In this document: positions 25,008 to 33,955 of the stretch, one piece after another
Numbering within the stretch: the stretch's first letter is position 1
Layout of the letters: every line of letters starts with the position of its first letter
From: Defluviitaleaceae bacterium
GTDB taxonomy: Bacteria; Bacillota; Clostridia; Lachnospirales; WQUN01
Direction: 5' to 3'
Length of the DNA stretch: 64,000 nucleotides
NCBI GenBank assembly: GCA_009781725.1
Contig: WQVF01000012.1
Coordinates: 1 to 64,000, forward strand
Position numbers and translations under genes: made by a program
Notes under the pieces: generated by a model
Databases searched by the model: none
Told to the model about the DNA's origin: nothing
Seen by the model: only the letters and a program-made list of their open reading frames with translations

Positions 25008-25556
25008 ATGCTAAAAAAACGCATCTCTAACCCGGTAGTAAGGGGCCTTGTAGAGTGGGCCATTGCAATTGGCCTTGCTTTCTTGTTGTTTTTTGTGTTG
25101 CGTATGTATGTTTTTAGGGTCGCCCATGTATCTGGGGAATCCATGCATCCTACACTACACGATGGAGACAGGGTAATCCTTAACCGGGCAGCTATTGTAT
25201 TTGGGGAACCACAAGTAGGCGATATTGTGGCATACCCCTATCCAGGTAACCCGAGTGAGTATCATATCAAACGGGTTATTGGTGTTTACGGAGATGTTGT
25301 AGATTTTGTAAACGGGGGCTTTATTGTGAACGGTACGCCCCTGGAGGATGACTTTTCACACGAAGTAGTATGGTCTATGGGTAATGTGTACTTCCCCCTT
25401 ACTGTGGAAGAAGGCCGGGTATTTGTCCTTGGAGATAACCGTAACGCAAGTAAAGACAGCCGATATTCTACTGTGGGTACCGTTGCCAATGACGATATAA
25501 TCGGCAGGGTGCTAGTCAGGATTTGGCCTTTTGATTCTCTTGGGCAGGTGGAATAA
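25008..25556 (+). CDS. lepB: Signal peptidase I
   Basis: 182 residues. It cleaves signal peptides from exported proteins on the outer face of the membrane. One N-terminal helix (AIAIGLAFLLFFVLRMYVFR) is followed by the catalytic Ser in VSGESMHPTLHDGDR and the catalytic Lys in YHIKRVIGVYGD; FVLGDNRNASKDSR is the conserved box E. The short form with a single helix is typical of Gram-positive enzymes. The stop codon overlaps the rbgA start (TAATG). Confidence 0.96.
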   Translation: MLKKRISNPVVRGLVEWAIAIGLAFLLFFVLRMYVFRVAHVSGESMHPTLHDGDRVILNRAAIVFGEPQVGDIVAYPYPGNPSEYHIKRVIGVYGDVVDFVNGGFIVNGTPLEDDFSHEVVWSMGNVYFPLTVEEGRVFVLGDNRNASKDSRYSTVGTVANDDIIGRVLVRIWPFDSLGQVE

Positions 25557-26443
25557 TGCAGATTCAGTGGTATCCCGGTCATATGACCAAAACCAAGAGG
25601 ATGCTAACGGCCCAGTTGGGTGTAGTAGACGTCGTAATAGAACTACTTGACGCCCGGCTTCCCTTAAGTAGCAAAAATCCCGACATAGACGAACTGGCAG
25701 CCAGTAAGCAGCGTTTGCTGGTTTTGAATAAAGCAGATTTGGCCGATAAGGCTGTATCAGCCCAGTGGGAGGCGTATTTTCGCCGGCTGGGCTTTTTTAC
25801 ATTGTCCTTAGACTCCACGCAGCGCACAGCGGTTAAGCCCCTGGCGGAGAGAGTGCGGGAGATAATGCAGCCAAAAGTAGAACGAATGCGGACAAGAGGC
25901 CGGGTCAATGCCCCTATCCGAGCCATGATTGTAGGGATTCCCAATGTGGGGAAATCCACCTTTATCAATCAGCTTGCAGGAAAGGCCAGTGCCGCAACCG
26001 CGGACAGGCCCGGTGTAACCCGTGGTCGGCAATGGATAAAAGTGCGGGACATATCCTCCAAAGGTGGTACAGAGACCTCGGATTTTGATATGATGGATAC
26101 CCCAGGGGTTCTTTGGCCCAAGTTCGAAGATGAACAGGTAGGGATAAAGCTGGCCATTTCCGGCGCAGTAAGCGACCTGATATTAGATAGAATAACTTTG
26201 GCTGAGAATTTAATAAAAATTTTACTAGAAATAAAGCCCGTGGCCATTGTGGCCAGATATAAAGTAAGCACAGATATAAATGGCATAGAAAAAATACCAC
26301 GGCAAATATTAGAAGAAATAGGTAGCTTAAGAGGATTTAAAATGAAAGGCGGAGTAGTAGACTTGGAACGAGCCGCGATAACACTCCTTGATGAGTATCG
26401 AGGGGGTAAGTTGGGAAGGATATCTCTGGAGAGGCCAGAGTGA
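25556..26443 (+). CDS. rbgA: Ribosome biogenesis GTPase RbgA (YlqF)
   Basis: 295 residues. A circularly permuted GTPase needed late in 50S assembly. The G4 motif LNKADL precedes the P-loop GIPNVGKSTFIN and the G3 motif DTPGVLWPKF, which proves the permutation. It opens IQWYPGHMTKTKRML, the conserved N-terminus. A C-terminal helical domain follows from about residue 200. It is coupled to lepB and followed by gerW after 25 bases. Confidence 0.95.
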   Translation: MQIQWYPGHMTKTKRMLTAQLGVVDVVIELLDARLPLSSKNPDIDELAASKQRLLVLNKADLADKAVSAQWEAYFRRLGFFTLSLDSTQRTAVKPLAERVREIMQPKVERMRTRGRVNAPIRAMIVGIPNVGKSTFINQLAGKASAATADRPGVTRGRQWIKVRDISSKGGTETSDFDMMDTPGVLWPKFEDEQVGIKLAISGAVSDLILDRITLAENLIKILLEIKPVAIVARYKVSTDINGIEKIPRQILEEIGSLRGFKMKGGVVDLERAAITLLDEYRGGKLGRISLERPE

Positions 26444-26468
26444 TATATTTTACGAAAGGATGAAGAAG

Positions 26469-26885
26469 ATGAGTAAAGTTAAAGACAATCTACAAGATTT
26501 ATTTTCAAAACTGGAGGGCCATCTGTCCACAAAAACTGTAGTTGGTGAGCCGGTGCATATCGGCGAGGTAATCCTGATTCCCCTAGTAGACGTTTCCCTG
26601 GGGATGGGTACAGCCATGGTAGCCAACACCGAGGAAGACGCAGGGAAAAAAGGCGGCAAGGACGGTGGTGGCGGTGCCCTTGGTGCCAAGATGACACCTT
26701 CTGCTGTTGTAGTAGTCAGCGGCGGCACTGTGCAGCTTGTCAATATCAAGAATCAGGAAAGTGTGAATAAAGTGCTAGATATGATTCCTGGGATATTGTC
26801 CAAGTTTAATCTGGGGTCCATATTTGGTAAGAAGGAAGAAGAAGAGCCAGAAATTGTAATCGAAGTGCCGGTTGAGACGATTTAG
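26469..26885 (+). CDS. GerW/YtfJ family sporulation protein
   Basis: 138 residues from the ATG at 26469, chosen for the AAAGGA site; upstream in-frame starts at 26388 and 26460 lie inside rbgA or on the ribosome binding site. The family features are VGEPVHIGEVILIPLVDVSL, a lysine-glycine-rich stretch (GKKGGKDGGGGALGAKMTPS) and AVVVVSGGTVQLVNIK. In Bacillus YtfJ (GerW) is a forespore protein needed for full germination. The acidic C-terminus (KKEEEEPEIVIE) is a variant tail. It ends the rplS-lepB-rbgA run. Confidence 0.88.
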   Translation: MSKVKDNLQDLFSKLEGHLSTKTVVGEPVHIGEVILIPLVDVSLGMGTAMVANTEEDAGKKGGKDGGGGALGAKMTPSAVVVVSGGTVQLVNIKNQESVNKVLDMIPGILSKFNLGSIFGKKEEEEPEIVIEVPVETI

Positions 26886-26913
26886 GTTAATAAAAAGCCA
26901 TTATGAGCAGTAG

Positions 26914-26937
26914 GGGCGGCAATCTGCCGCCCTTTTT
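26914..26937 (+). terminator. Rho-independent terminator after gerW
   Basis: GGGCGGCA-ATC-TGCCGCCC followed by TTTTT. It closes the rplS operon 25 bases before the proS ribosome binding site. Confidence 0.9.
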
Positions 26938-26961
26938 CATATCCAATACCAGGAGGTTTTC

Positions 26962-28671
26962 ATGAAACTTGAAAAACTAGTAGGTGAAAGATTTAAAGAA
27001 AGACCCGCAGATTGCACTATTGATAGCCATGCCCTAATGATTCGTGGCGGCTATATCAAGCAAGTTACTGCTGGGATATTCTCATCTTTTCCCATTATGA
27101 AACGCATCACCCACAAAATAGAAAATATAGTCCGGGAAGAAATGGACGCCATCGACGGTCAAGAAGTAGTTTTCCCAGTTGTGATGCCTGCTTCCCTTTG
27201 GCAGGAGTCAGGCCGTTATGAAAGTGTAGGTAAAGAGCTTATGCGCTTTACAGACCGCAACGACACTCCTCTGGTCTTGGGCATGACCCATGAAGAAGCT
27301 GCGGTACACATGGTGCGTGAATATGGAAATTCATACACAAAATATCCCTTTATGATTTACCAAATCCAAACCAAGCTCCGGGATGAAGCCCGTCCCCGTG
27401 CAGGCCTTATTCGCGTCAGGGAGTTTACAATGAAGGATGGCTACTCCTATCATACGTCCCAGGAAGATTTGGATATGTACTATGAGGTATGTCACAAGGC
27501 CTACGAAAGAATCTATGCCCGATTAGGATTGCCTCAAGTAATCTCAGTCGAATCCGACTCCGGCATGATGGGAGGGAAGGTCTCCCATGAGTTTATGTTC
27601 CTCACTCCGGTTGGTGAGGATACAATTATAACCTGCCGCGATTGTGACTACCGGGCTAACCTGGAAGCCGCTGTTGCTTTAATTAAGAACAAAGCCCCCA
27701 ACACCCTAGAGCCCTTACAAAAAGTTCATACACCAAACACAAAAACCATCGAGGATGTATGCGCATATCTAAAACTGCCCATAGAAAATTCCTGTAAAGC
27801 CGTGATTTATCAAAAGACAAACGGTGAATATGTTGTGCTGTTTATTCGTGGAGATTGTGATGCCAACGAAACCAAAATTGCTAACCACATAGGCGAAGAA
27901 ATCCATGTAGCTACCATCACCCAGGCAAGCGGTTTAGTTGCAGGTTTTCTTGGCCCGATTGACATAAACAACGCTCAGATTCTGTTTGATAACTCTCTGA
28001 AAAACTCCGGAAATCTATGCTGTGGTGCCAACGAAATTGATTATCATTACACTGGCTTTAATATAGAACGCGACTTCGGTGAGGTAGAATATCATGACTT
28101 TTCCAAGGCAACTGAAGGCGGAATATGTCCAAGCTGTAGCCAACCCTCTCTCGCAATTTCTCGTGGTATAGAGGTGGGCAATATTTTTCAGTTAGGCGAA
28201 AAGTATACGCGGTCAATGGAAATGAAATATATAGATGAAAACGGAAAGGCCAACTACCCGGTGATGGGATGCTATGGTTTTGGAGTAGGCCGCACCGCTG
28301 CCTCTGTATGTGAGGCCTACCATGACGATTACGGCCCAATATGGCCGATGGCAATTGCCCCATGGCAGGTGCATCTATGCTGTGTAAAATCCCAAGACGA
28401 GGAAACCAAAATCTATGCCGAGAAGCTTTACGAGCAACTTAAAGCCCAGGGCATAGAAGTAATATATGATGACAGGCCGGTAAGCCCAGGGGTAATGTTC
28501 TCCGATGCGGATTTATTGGGTGTGCCGATTCGGATAATTGCAAGTCCACGGAATATGAAAGAAGGCTCCTCGGAAATCGTCACCAGGGATAAATCGATTA
28601 AAGATATGGTAAAGCATGAGGATGTTGTGCCGTATATTCAAAGACTAATCGGTGAATTGATGGCAATATAA
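26962..28671 (+). CDS. proS: Prolyl-tRNA synthetase
   Basis: 569 residues, the bacterial type with an inserted editing domain. It charges tRNA-Pro. Class II motifs are visible: motif 2 in TKLRDEARPRAGLIRVREFT and motif 3 in GCYGFGVGRTAA. The editing insert covers about 225-400, and the anticodon-binding domain is C-terminal (ALAPWQ-type region, PVSPGVMFSDADLLGVPIRI). An AGGAGG site precedes the ATG. No T-box leader is seen; the gap upstream is only 76 bases. Confidence 0.96.
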   Translation: MKLEKLVGERFKERPADCTIDSHALMIRGGYIKQVTAGIFSSFPIMKRITHKIENIVREEMDAIDGQEVVFPVVMPASLWQESGRYESVGKELMRFTDRNDTPLVLGMTHEEAAVHMVREYGNSYTKYPFMIYQIQTKLRDEARPRAGLIRVREFTMKDGYSYHTSQEDLDMYYEVCHKAYERIYARLGLPQVISVESDSGMMGGKVSHEFMFLTPVGEDTIITCRDCDYRANLEAAVALIKNKAPNTLEPLQKVHTPNTKTIEDVCAYLKLPIENSCKAVIYQKTNGEYVVLFIRGDCDANETKIANHIGEEIHVATITQASGLVAGFLGPIDINNAQILFDNSLKNSGNLCCGANEIDYHYTGFNIERDFGEVEYHDFSKATEGGICPSCSQPSLAISRGIEVGNIFQLGEKYTRSMEMKYIDENGKANYPVMGCYGFGVGRTAASVCEAYHDDYGPIWPMAIAPWQVHLCCVKSQDEETKIYAEKLYEQLKAQGIEVIYDDRPVSPGVMFSDADLLGVPIRIIASPRNMKEGSSEIVTRDKSIKDMVKHEDVVPYIQRLIGELMAI

Positions 28672-28672
28672 A

Positions 28673-28746
28673 AGCTTCCTTTTACCGCAAAAAACGCTGG
28701 AAAAACCTTATTTCGCGTCTTTTACGTTTTTCGCGGTAAATGAGCT
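28673..28746 (+). terminator. Imperfect long hairpin after proS
   Basis: TTTTACCGCAAAAAACG pairs with CGTTTTTCGCGGTAAA, and the outer AAGCT pairs with AGCTT. The stem is long and has A/T runs, so it may terminate proS, or it may be another small fold-back repeat. Confidence 0.55.
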
Positions 28747-28831
28747 TGTGTAATTCTTTGGTGCTGCGGCATTATTTTCTGGTTTATTGTCAAGATATAT
28801 ACATGTGTCGAATAAATTCAAAGGAGAACAC

Positions 28832-29746
28832 ATGACCACTAAGACTTCAAGCCCTAAAGGCAACCTGATGATTATTGTTGCCACACTTATCTGGGGATCA
28901 GGCTATATAGCCCAGTCCTCAGGTATGTACCATGTAGCACCCCTTACCTTCAATGCCGTCCGTTTTGCGATAGGTGGAACTATCGCTCTAGGGCCGGCAT
29001 TATTTTTCGTGATGCGACAGCGCGTGACTCCACCCGAGGAACATAAACCCGCTCCTATCAGCAAAAGCACTGCTGTAGCGGGGGCCATTTGTGGTATTGT
29101 TCTCTGTCTTGCTATCAACTTGCAACAATTTGGCCTTCTTTATACTTCCGTTGCTAATGCCAGTTTTATTACATCGCTGTATGTTATTATGGTCCCTATT
29201 GCCAGTATGATTGTTTTCAGAAAAAAGCCACCGGTTTTTGTTTGGATTAGTGTGGTTATTGCAATGGTGGGTATATATTTCTTAAGCTTATCCGATGGGT
29301 TTTATGTCAATCTTGGGGATATTCTTGTTTTATTATGCGCGATTACTTTTACGGCACAGATTCTACTGATTAGCCACTTTTCCCCAAAGCATAATGTTAT
29401 TGTAATGGCATGTGTGCAATTCTATGTTGTATCTGCTATATCCTTAAGCTTAGCCTTTATTTTCGAAACCCCGTCGATGGTTGCTATTTTTGCTGCTGCT
29501 CCATATGTACTGTACACAGGTGTGCTCTCAAGCGGCGTCGCGTATATACTGCAAATGAAAGCACAAAAAACCACCGATGCCACAGTGGCGGCGGTGCTGT
29601 TTAGTTTTGAGGGGGTTGTTGCGGCGATAGTGGGATGGCTTGTAATCAATCAAGTCTTGACATCAAGAGAGCTCCTTGGTTGTGGACTTATTTTCATTGG
29701 GATATTGGTTGCGCAAATGAAACAAAAAAAGGCGGCTACAGCATAA
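28832..29746 (+). CDS. EamA (DMT superfamily) transporter
   Basis: 304 residues from the ATG at 28832, chosen for the AAGGAGAACAC site; an upstream frame start at 28787 lacks one. About ten helices in two EamA repeats: the first opens GNLMIIVATLIWGSGYIAQS, the second begins near DILVLLCAITFTAQILLISH. VAAVLFSFEGVVAAIVGWLV is the conserved last-third motif. Such proteins export metabolites such as amino acids; the substrate cannot be told. It stands alone, convergent with the 29771 gene. Confidence 0.85.
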   Translation: MTTKTSSPKGNLMIIVATLIWGSGYIAQSSGMYHVAPLTFNAVRFAIGGTIALGPALFFVMRQRVTPPEEHKPAPISKSTAVAGAICGIVLCLAINLQQFGLLYTSVANASFITSLYVIMVPIASMIVFRKKPPVFVWISVVIAMVGIYFLSLSDGFYVNLGDILVLLCAITFTAQILLISHFSPKHNVIVMACVQFYVVSAISLSLAFIFETPSMVAIFAAAPYVLYTGVLSSGVAYILQMKAQKTTDATVAAVLFSFEGVVAAIVGWLVINQVLTSRELLGCGLIFIGILVAQMKQKKAATA

Positions 29747-29770
29747 CGCCATAGCCGCCACGATATAAGC

Positions 29771-30247
29771 TTATCGGTCATACCTATGCTTTAACATCTC
29801 ATATTCGGTAGCGATTTCTGTATGCATACCCCCGCTGAATTTATACACAACCCAGTGAATCGCAACACTCAACCACAATGCTGACATGGGCCAAATGGGC
29901 CAAAAATAACCCCCTGGGGTCGTAAACATGTAAATCGCCAAGAAAAATACGCTTAATGCAACTACCACCGAGCAATGTATTCTCATACCAACCCTTGCAT
30001 AGACTCGCCTTTTTGCAAGTCTCATTATCCGGTGATCTGTGTCCGAGCTATGGGCTTCATAGCTTTCATGTGCATCATCCGGTTCGGTATCGCTCATATT
30101 CTCCATACCTGGGGCAAAGCGAATGGCGTCATGATTATCATTTATCCAGTACGCTCTTTGCTGCTTCACAAGCTGCCTTGCCCTGCGGACAAATGTTTCA
30201 CCTATCTTAACATCGTTGGAATCGTATAGAATTACCTTGCTTTCCAT
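29771..30247 (-). CDS. Hypothetical protein with RRARQLV motif and 2TM domain
   Basis: 158 residues. The N-terminus (VILYDSNDVKIGETFVRRAR, QLVKQQRAYWINDNHDAIRF) resembles a short motif I recall from many Clostridia proteins of unknown role. After an acidic linker the chain has a basic stretch and two close helices (CSVVVALSVFFLAIYMFTTP and IWPMSALWLSVAIHWVVYKF), a 2TM-type layout. A GGAGG-like site (AGGTTATT region) precedes the ATG. Function unknown. Confidence 0.55.
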   Translation of the reverse strand: MESKVILYDSNDVKIGETFVRRARQLVKQQRAYWINDNHDAIRFAPGMENMSDTEPDDAHESYEAHSSDTDHRIMRLAKRRVYARVGMRIHCSVVVALSVFFLAIYMFTTPGGYFWPIWPMSALWLSVAIHWVVYKFSGGMHTEIATEYEMLKHRYDR

Positions 30248-30386
30248 AATAACCTCCCATACATAAAATAAGAATTATCACATATGCGCCAGCTGTTTTT
30301 GCATGGGCAACCGGCCCAATGCCTTTGGGTGCCTCCCCCTACGCATTTGTCTTTATATCATGTATACGTGGATTGGTTATGAAAGT

Positions 30387-31013
30387 TTATGAAACCAGCT
30401 GCAGCATCACCCGAAGAGTTTCCAAAGTCGCCATCCCTGAAACAGTAGATACCAATTGTCCCCGGGAGTCGATAAAGAAGGTCATAGGGATGGATTGCAC
30501 TCCAAATAGTGTGGCACCAGCACCGGTGTCAAAAAATAATGGGAAATCATATCCGCCATCCGCCATAAAGCTATCCACCCTTTCACGGGTTTCCAGTTCC
30601 CCATCTAGCATGTTGACTTTAATAATATGAGCATCATCGCTTACCTCGGCATAAAACTGCTCAAAATAGGATATCTCCTGCACACAGGTATAGCACCATG
30701 ATGCCCAAAAGTTAAGGACTATGGGCTTGCCAAAAAAATCCGATAGCTGTACTTGGTTGCCGTTTACATCATACATAGCAAAATCCATAGTGACGTCAAT
30801 TTCGGCTTGTGAGATAATTACGCCTGGGTCTGGTTGGATAACAAGGTCGGCAGGTAAGTTCTCCGAGGTGATGTCCAATTGGGTCATTGTGCCCTGCCCT
30901 CGTCCTCGTGGGGCATCCCTGTCCTCACCAAGCCAGTCATGCGCTATTACAACAGCAGTTACAATCACCGCAAGTGCTACAATTCCAAATACCACTGCCA
31001 GTCTTTTGTACAT
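30387..31013 (-). CDS. TlpA/ResA-like membrane-anchored thioredoxin
   Basis: 208 residues. One N-terminal helix (LAVVFGIVALAVIVTAVVIA) anchors it outside the membrane. The thioredoxin domain begins at about 75 with LSDFFGKPIVLNFWASWC and has the redox pair WCYTC and the cis-proline region SIPMTFFIDSRGQLV. Such proteins reduce disulfides on exported proteins, for example in cytochrome maturation or spore coat assembly. It follows asd by 19 bases on the minus strand and shares the lysC operon by position, with no clear functional link. Confidence 0.85.
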   Translation of the reverse strand: MYKRLAVVFGIVALAVIVTAVVIAHDWLGEDRDAPRGRGQGTMTQLDITSENLPADLVIQPDPGVIISQAEIDVTMDFAMYDVNGNQVQLSDFFGKPIVLNFWASWCYTCVQEISYFEQFYAEVSDDAHIIKVNMLDGELETRERVDSFMADGGYDFPLFFDTGAGATLFGVQSIPMTFFIDSRGQLVSTVSGMATLETLRVMLQLVS

Positions 31014-31032
31014 ATTGTTTTCTTCCTTTCGA

Positions 31033-32016
31033 TTATCTGCTTTGTAGCAGCTGTTCTATTATTTGTACCGCATTAGTGGCTGCGCCTTTGCGTGTATTAT
31101 CCGTTACCACCCACATATTTATGCCGTTTTCTAAGCTTGTATCCCGGCGCAATCTTCCTATATATACATTATCATTGCCTGCGGCCATTATTGGCATTGG
31201 GTAATTATGGCCCTGAGACAGTACGACTCCTGGGGCATTGGCTAGCCTGGTTTGTAAATCCTCCATTTCAAAGGGCTTTTTCAGGCTTACATTTATGCAT
31301 AGGCTATGGCCAGTGTATACAGGGACTCGTACTGTTGTAGCTGTTATTTTTAAGTTGGGACGGTTGAGCATTTTTTGTATTTCTGCCATAAGCTTGGTTT
31401 CCTCACCGGTGTAGCCGTTCTCTTCAAAGCTGCCTATATGAGGGATTAGGTTATGAGCGATTTTGTATGGGAAAAATGTTGGTTCCTCGCCGGCCAGTGT
31501 TGTGTCTAAGTCCCGTATTCCATCCACCCCAGCCCCTGACACGGATTGGTATGTGGATATTACGACGCGCTCTAGGCCATACGCGTCATCCAGTGGCTTA
31601 AGGGCAATAACCGCCGGAGCAGCACAGCAGTTGGGATTGGCGATAATACCATTATGATGAGAGATATCGCCCTCGTTTACCTCGGGTACAACCAGTGGCA
31701 CTGATGGGTCCATCCGCCATGCAGGAGAGTTGTCCACTACGACACATCCTTTTGCCGCTGCAATGGGAGCATAGGTAAGACTGGTGTCATCATCTACTGC
31801 AAAAAGAGCATAATCAATACCCTTGTCAAAGGACGAGATTGTCAACTCCTGGATTAATACATTTTCACCATTAAACATAAGAGTCTTCCCGGCAGACCGC
31901 GCCGAAGCAAAGAGATATAACCGCGAAACAGGGAGCCGACGCTCCTCCAAAACCTTGATAAACATCCCACCAACCATACCGGTAGCACCTACAATAGCAC
32001 AAGTAAAATCTTTCAT
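31033..32016 (-). CDS. asd: Aspartate-semialdehyde dehydrogenase
   Basis: 327 residues. It reduces aspartyl phosphate to the semialdehyde, the second step of the lysine, threonine and diaminopimelate pathway and thus also of dipicolinate. The NADP-binding N-terminus is CAIVGATGMVGGMFIKVLEE; the catalytic cysteine is in ANPNCCAAPAVIAL, where the commonly seen residue after it is Ser; TYQSVSGAG and the substrate site KLMAEIQKML-TVRVPVYTGHS follow. It lies 14 bases downstream of lysC with a GGGGAGGG site. Confidence 0.95.
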   Translation of the reverse strand: MKDFTCAIVGATGMVGGMFIKVLEERRLPVSRLYLFASARSAGKTLMFNGENVLIQELTISSFDKGIDYALFAVDDDTSLTYAPIAAAKGCVVVDNSPAWRMDPSVPLVVPEVNEGDISHHNGIIANPNCCAAPAVIALKPLDDAYGLERVVISTYQSVSGAGVDGIRDLDTTLAGEEPTFFPYKIAHNLIPHIGSFEENGYTGEETKLMAEIQKMLNRPNLKITATTVRVPVYTGHSLCINVSLKKPFEMEDLQTRLANAPGVVLSQGHNYPMPIMAAGNDNVYIGRLRRDTSLENGINMWVVTDNTRKGAATNAVQIIEQLLQSR

Positions 32017-32030
32017 GTCATCCCTCCCCG

Positions 32031-33245
32031 CTACACTCGCAAAAAACTCGCAAACTTTTCATGCACAACTTGCATCGCCTTTTCTGCTTTACTCTCATCT
32101 ATCAATACAGCCACTTTTATTTCGGATGTTGATATCATCACTATATCAATATCATTTTCATACAATGCTTCAAACATAGCGGCGGCGACCCCAGGACTTG
32201 CGGTCATGCCTGCACCTACTATTGAGACTTTGGCCAAGCTTAAGTTATGAGTCAGCTTCTCATATCCAAGACTTTCTTTATTTGATTCAAGAACAGCCAA
32301 AGCGGTGTCGCTGTCCTGCTTGGAAACGGTAAAACTTATATCTGTGATATTATTGGCACCGGGAGTTTGTAGAATTATATCCACAGATATATCTTCTTTT
32401 GCCAACAGTGCAAAGATATTGAAAGCCGCGGCCTTGCGGCCTCTCATTCCCCACAGGGATATCTGGGCTACGTCTCTGTCAACTGAGACGCCGCTTACAT
32501 ACAAGTCTTCCATATTGGAGCTCTCCTTTTGCGCGACTACTTCGGTACCGCTCTCCTCTGTCATGCTTGAGCGAATTATAAGCTTAACATTGTAACGCTT
32601 GGCTATCTCTGCCGCTCGGTTGTGAAATACCTGGCAGGACATCTCCAGGATTTCGTCATAAGTAATAGAGGCAAGCTTCTTCGCATCCCTTACAACTCGA
32701 GGGTCAGCAGTGTATACTCCGTCTACGTCGGTACAGTTTTCGCACAGGTCGGCATTTAGGACAGCGGCTATTGCTACAGCTGTGGTATTGGAGGCACCTC
32801 GCCCTAGGGTAGTAAGGTCCCCATGGCTGTTTACACCCTGGAAGCCTGCGACTAGTACGATATTGCCTTTATCAAGCTCTGCCAAAATCCGGCCCGTTCG
32901 AATGCACTTTATACGGGCATTGCCATAATGGTCTGTTGCCTCAAGTCCGATTTGGACTGCATTAAGAGAAACGGCAGGCATACCTAGCCTATTGAGGGCC
33001 ATTGCCATAAGAGCCACGGATTGCTGTTCCCCGGTGGTAAGGAGCATATCCAGTTCCCGCTTACTGGCCTGGGGGTTGATTTCGTGGGCTTTTTGAAGGA
33101 GTCGGTCTGTAAGGCTACCCTGAGCGGATAGTACAACTACCATTTGGTTGCCGGCAAGATAAGAGTCTGCTATACGCTCCGCCACATGATTTATACGCTC
33201 GGCGTTGGCAACGGATGTCCCGCCGTATTTTTGAACAATTAACAT
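32031..33245 (-). CDS. lysC: Aspartate kinase
   Basis: 404 residues, the class with a kinase domain and two C-terminal ACT domains. It phosphorylates aspartate. KYGGTSVANAERI opens the chain, VAGFQGVNSHGDLTTLGRGA is the conserved kinase loop, and the ACT domains start near 265 (VAQISLWGMRGRKAAAFNIF). The ACT domains imply feedback control by lysine or threonine. It leads an operon with asd and a thioredoxin-like gene. Confidence 0.95.
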   Translation of the reverse strand: MLIVQKYGGTSVANAERINHVAERIADSYLAGNQMVVVLSAQGSLTDRLLQKAHEINPQASKRELDMLLTTGEQQSVALMAMALNRLGMPAVSLNAVQIGLEATDHYGNARIKCIRTGRILAELDKGNIVLVAGFQGVNSHGDLTTLGRGASNTTAVAIAAVLNADLCENCTDVDGVYTADPRVVRDAKKLASITYDEILEMSCQVFHNRAAEIAKRYNVKLIIRSSMTEESGTEVVAQKESSNMEDLYVSGVSVDRDVAQISLWGMRGRKAAAFNIFALLAKEDISVDIILQTPGANNITDISFTVSKQDSDTALAVLESNKESLGYEKLTHNLSLAKVSIVGAGMTASPGVAAAMFEALYENDIDIVMISTSEIKVAVLIDESKAEKAMQVVHEKFASFLRV

Positions 33246-33297
33246 ACTGCCCCCTGTGCCCCTTGGTTATGTTGTGCTGCATTGTATTATTATATAG

Positions 33298-33322
33298 AAA
33301 AACACAGGAAAATTTCCTGTGC
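33298..33322 (-). terminator. Hairpin with T-run in the lysC leader
   Basis: Read on the minus strand, CACAGGAAA-TTTTCCTGTG forms a tight hairpin followed by TTTTTC, about 50 bases before the lysC ATG, with a second small hairpin (TTGAG-TTT-CTCAA) just before it. No gene ends here on this strand, so it may be an attenuator of lysC. I do not recognise a lysine riboswitch. Confidence 0.45.
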
Positions 33323-33381
33323 TTGAGAAACTCAAAAAATGTATCATATGAATGCCTCTTGCGCAAGATTTACAAAAAGGG

Positions 33382-33395
33382 CGTATGACGTCATA
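33382..33395. repeat. CGTATG-type palindrome
   Basis: CGTATG-ACGT-CATAGG after an A-run (ACAAAAAGGG), between the divergent lysC and 33415 genes and close to the latter's ribosome binding site. Member of the five-site motif family. Confidence 0.5.
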
Positions 33396-33414
33396 GGGAT
33401 TTATGGAGGAAGTT

Positions 33415-33954
33415 ATGCCATACATATTAGCAACTATCGGGATTATTATCCTAGTCGCGTCTATAAGTCTATTGATTGCACCGTTTTTCAACTGGCAAAA
33501 ATATCAGGCGGCTAAAACCCCTGTGATTATGGATATATCCACAGCTGGGCGATACTCTTTCTTTGTTATATGCTATCGGAGTTGGTCATCATACGGCAGT
33601 AATCGAAAGATTACGTTTTCCATTGCAATCTGCGATGTTCTGCGTAAAGGCGAGTTTGTCTCTGCTCATAACATGACAGTAACCACCTCGACAGGAGTAG
33701 GCTTTGATGTCGTAAGAGTGGGGCTTTTTAACGCTCCTTACCCAGGTAGATTTACCATTCATAATATGCCTGATAGCCATTATGGGGAAAGAGATAAAAT
33801 TATTATCCGCAGATATGTAAGCAAGGTACGGCAAATCCTTTTGATTTTATGTCTAGTACTAAGCCCCCATATGATTACAAGCGGCCTTGCAGGGGGGCTT
33901 GTATCATTTGGGGGCTTGATTGTTGGGTCGATTATACTAGCACTTAATTGGTGA
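33415..33954 (+). CDS. Hypothetical membrane protein
   Basis: 179 residues from the ATG at 33415, which follows GGAGG; an ATG at 33403 overlaps that site. An N-terminal helix (YILATIGIIILVASISLLIA) and two C-terminal hydrophobic segments (ILLILCLVLSPHMITSG, GLVSFGGLIVGSIILAL) enclose a soluble beta-rich part. I recognise no family. It is convergent with the P-loop gene at 33956, with 1 base between the stops. Confidence 0.6.
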   Translation: MPYILATIGIIILVASISLLIAPFFNWQKYQAAKTPVIMDISTAGRYSFFVICYRSWSSYGSNRKITFSIAICDVLRKGEFVSAHNMTVTTSTGVGFDVVRVGLFNAPYPGRFTIHNMPDSHYGERDKIIIRRYVSKVRQILLILCLVLSPHMITSGLAGGLVSFGGLIVGSIILALNW

Positions 33955-33955
33955 C

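Noticed and set aside
28806-28812. TGTCGAA as a Spo0A box before the EamA gene
   Set aside because: A 7-mer of this kind is expected by chance several times in 64 kb, and nothing else links this gene to sporulation.
33246-33414. Lysine riboswitch upstream of lysC
   Set aside because: The leader is too short and has no five-helix core; only small hairpins are visible.
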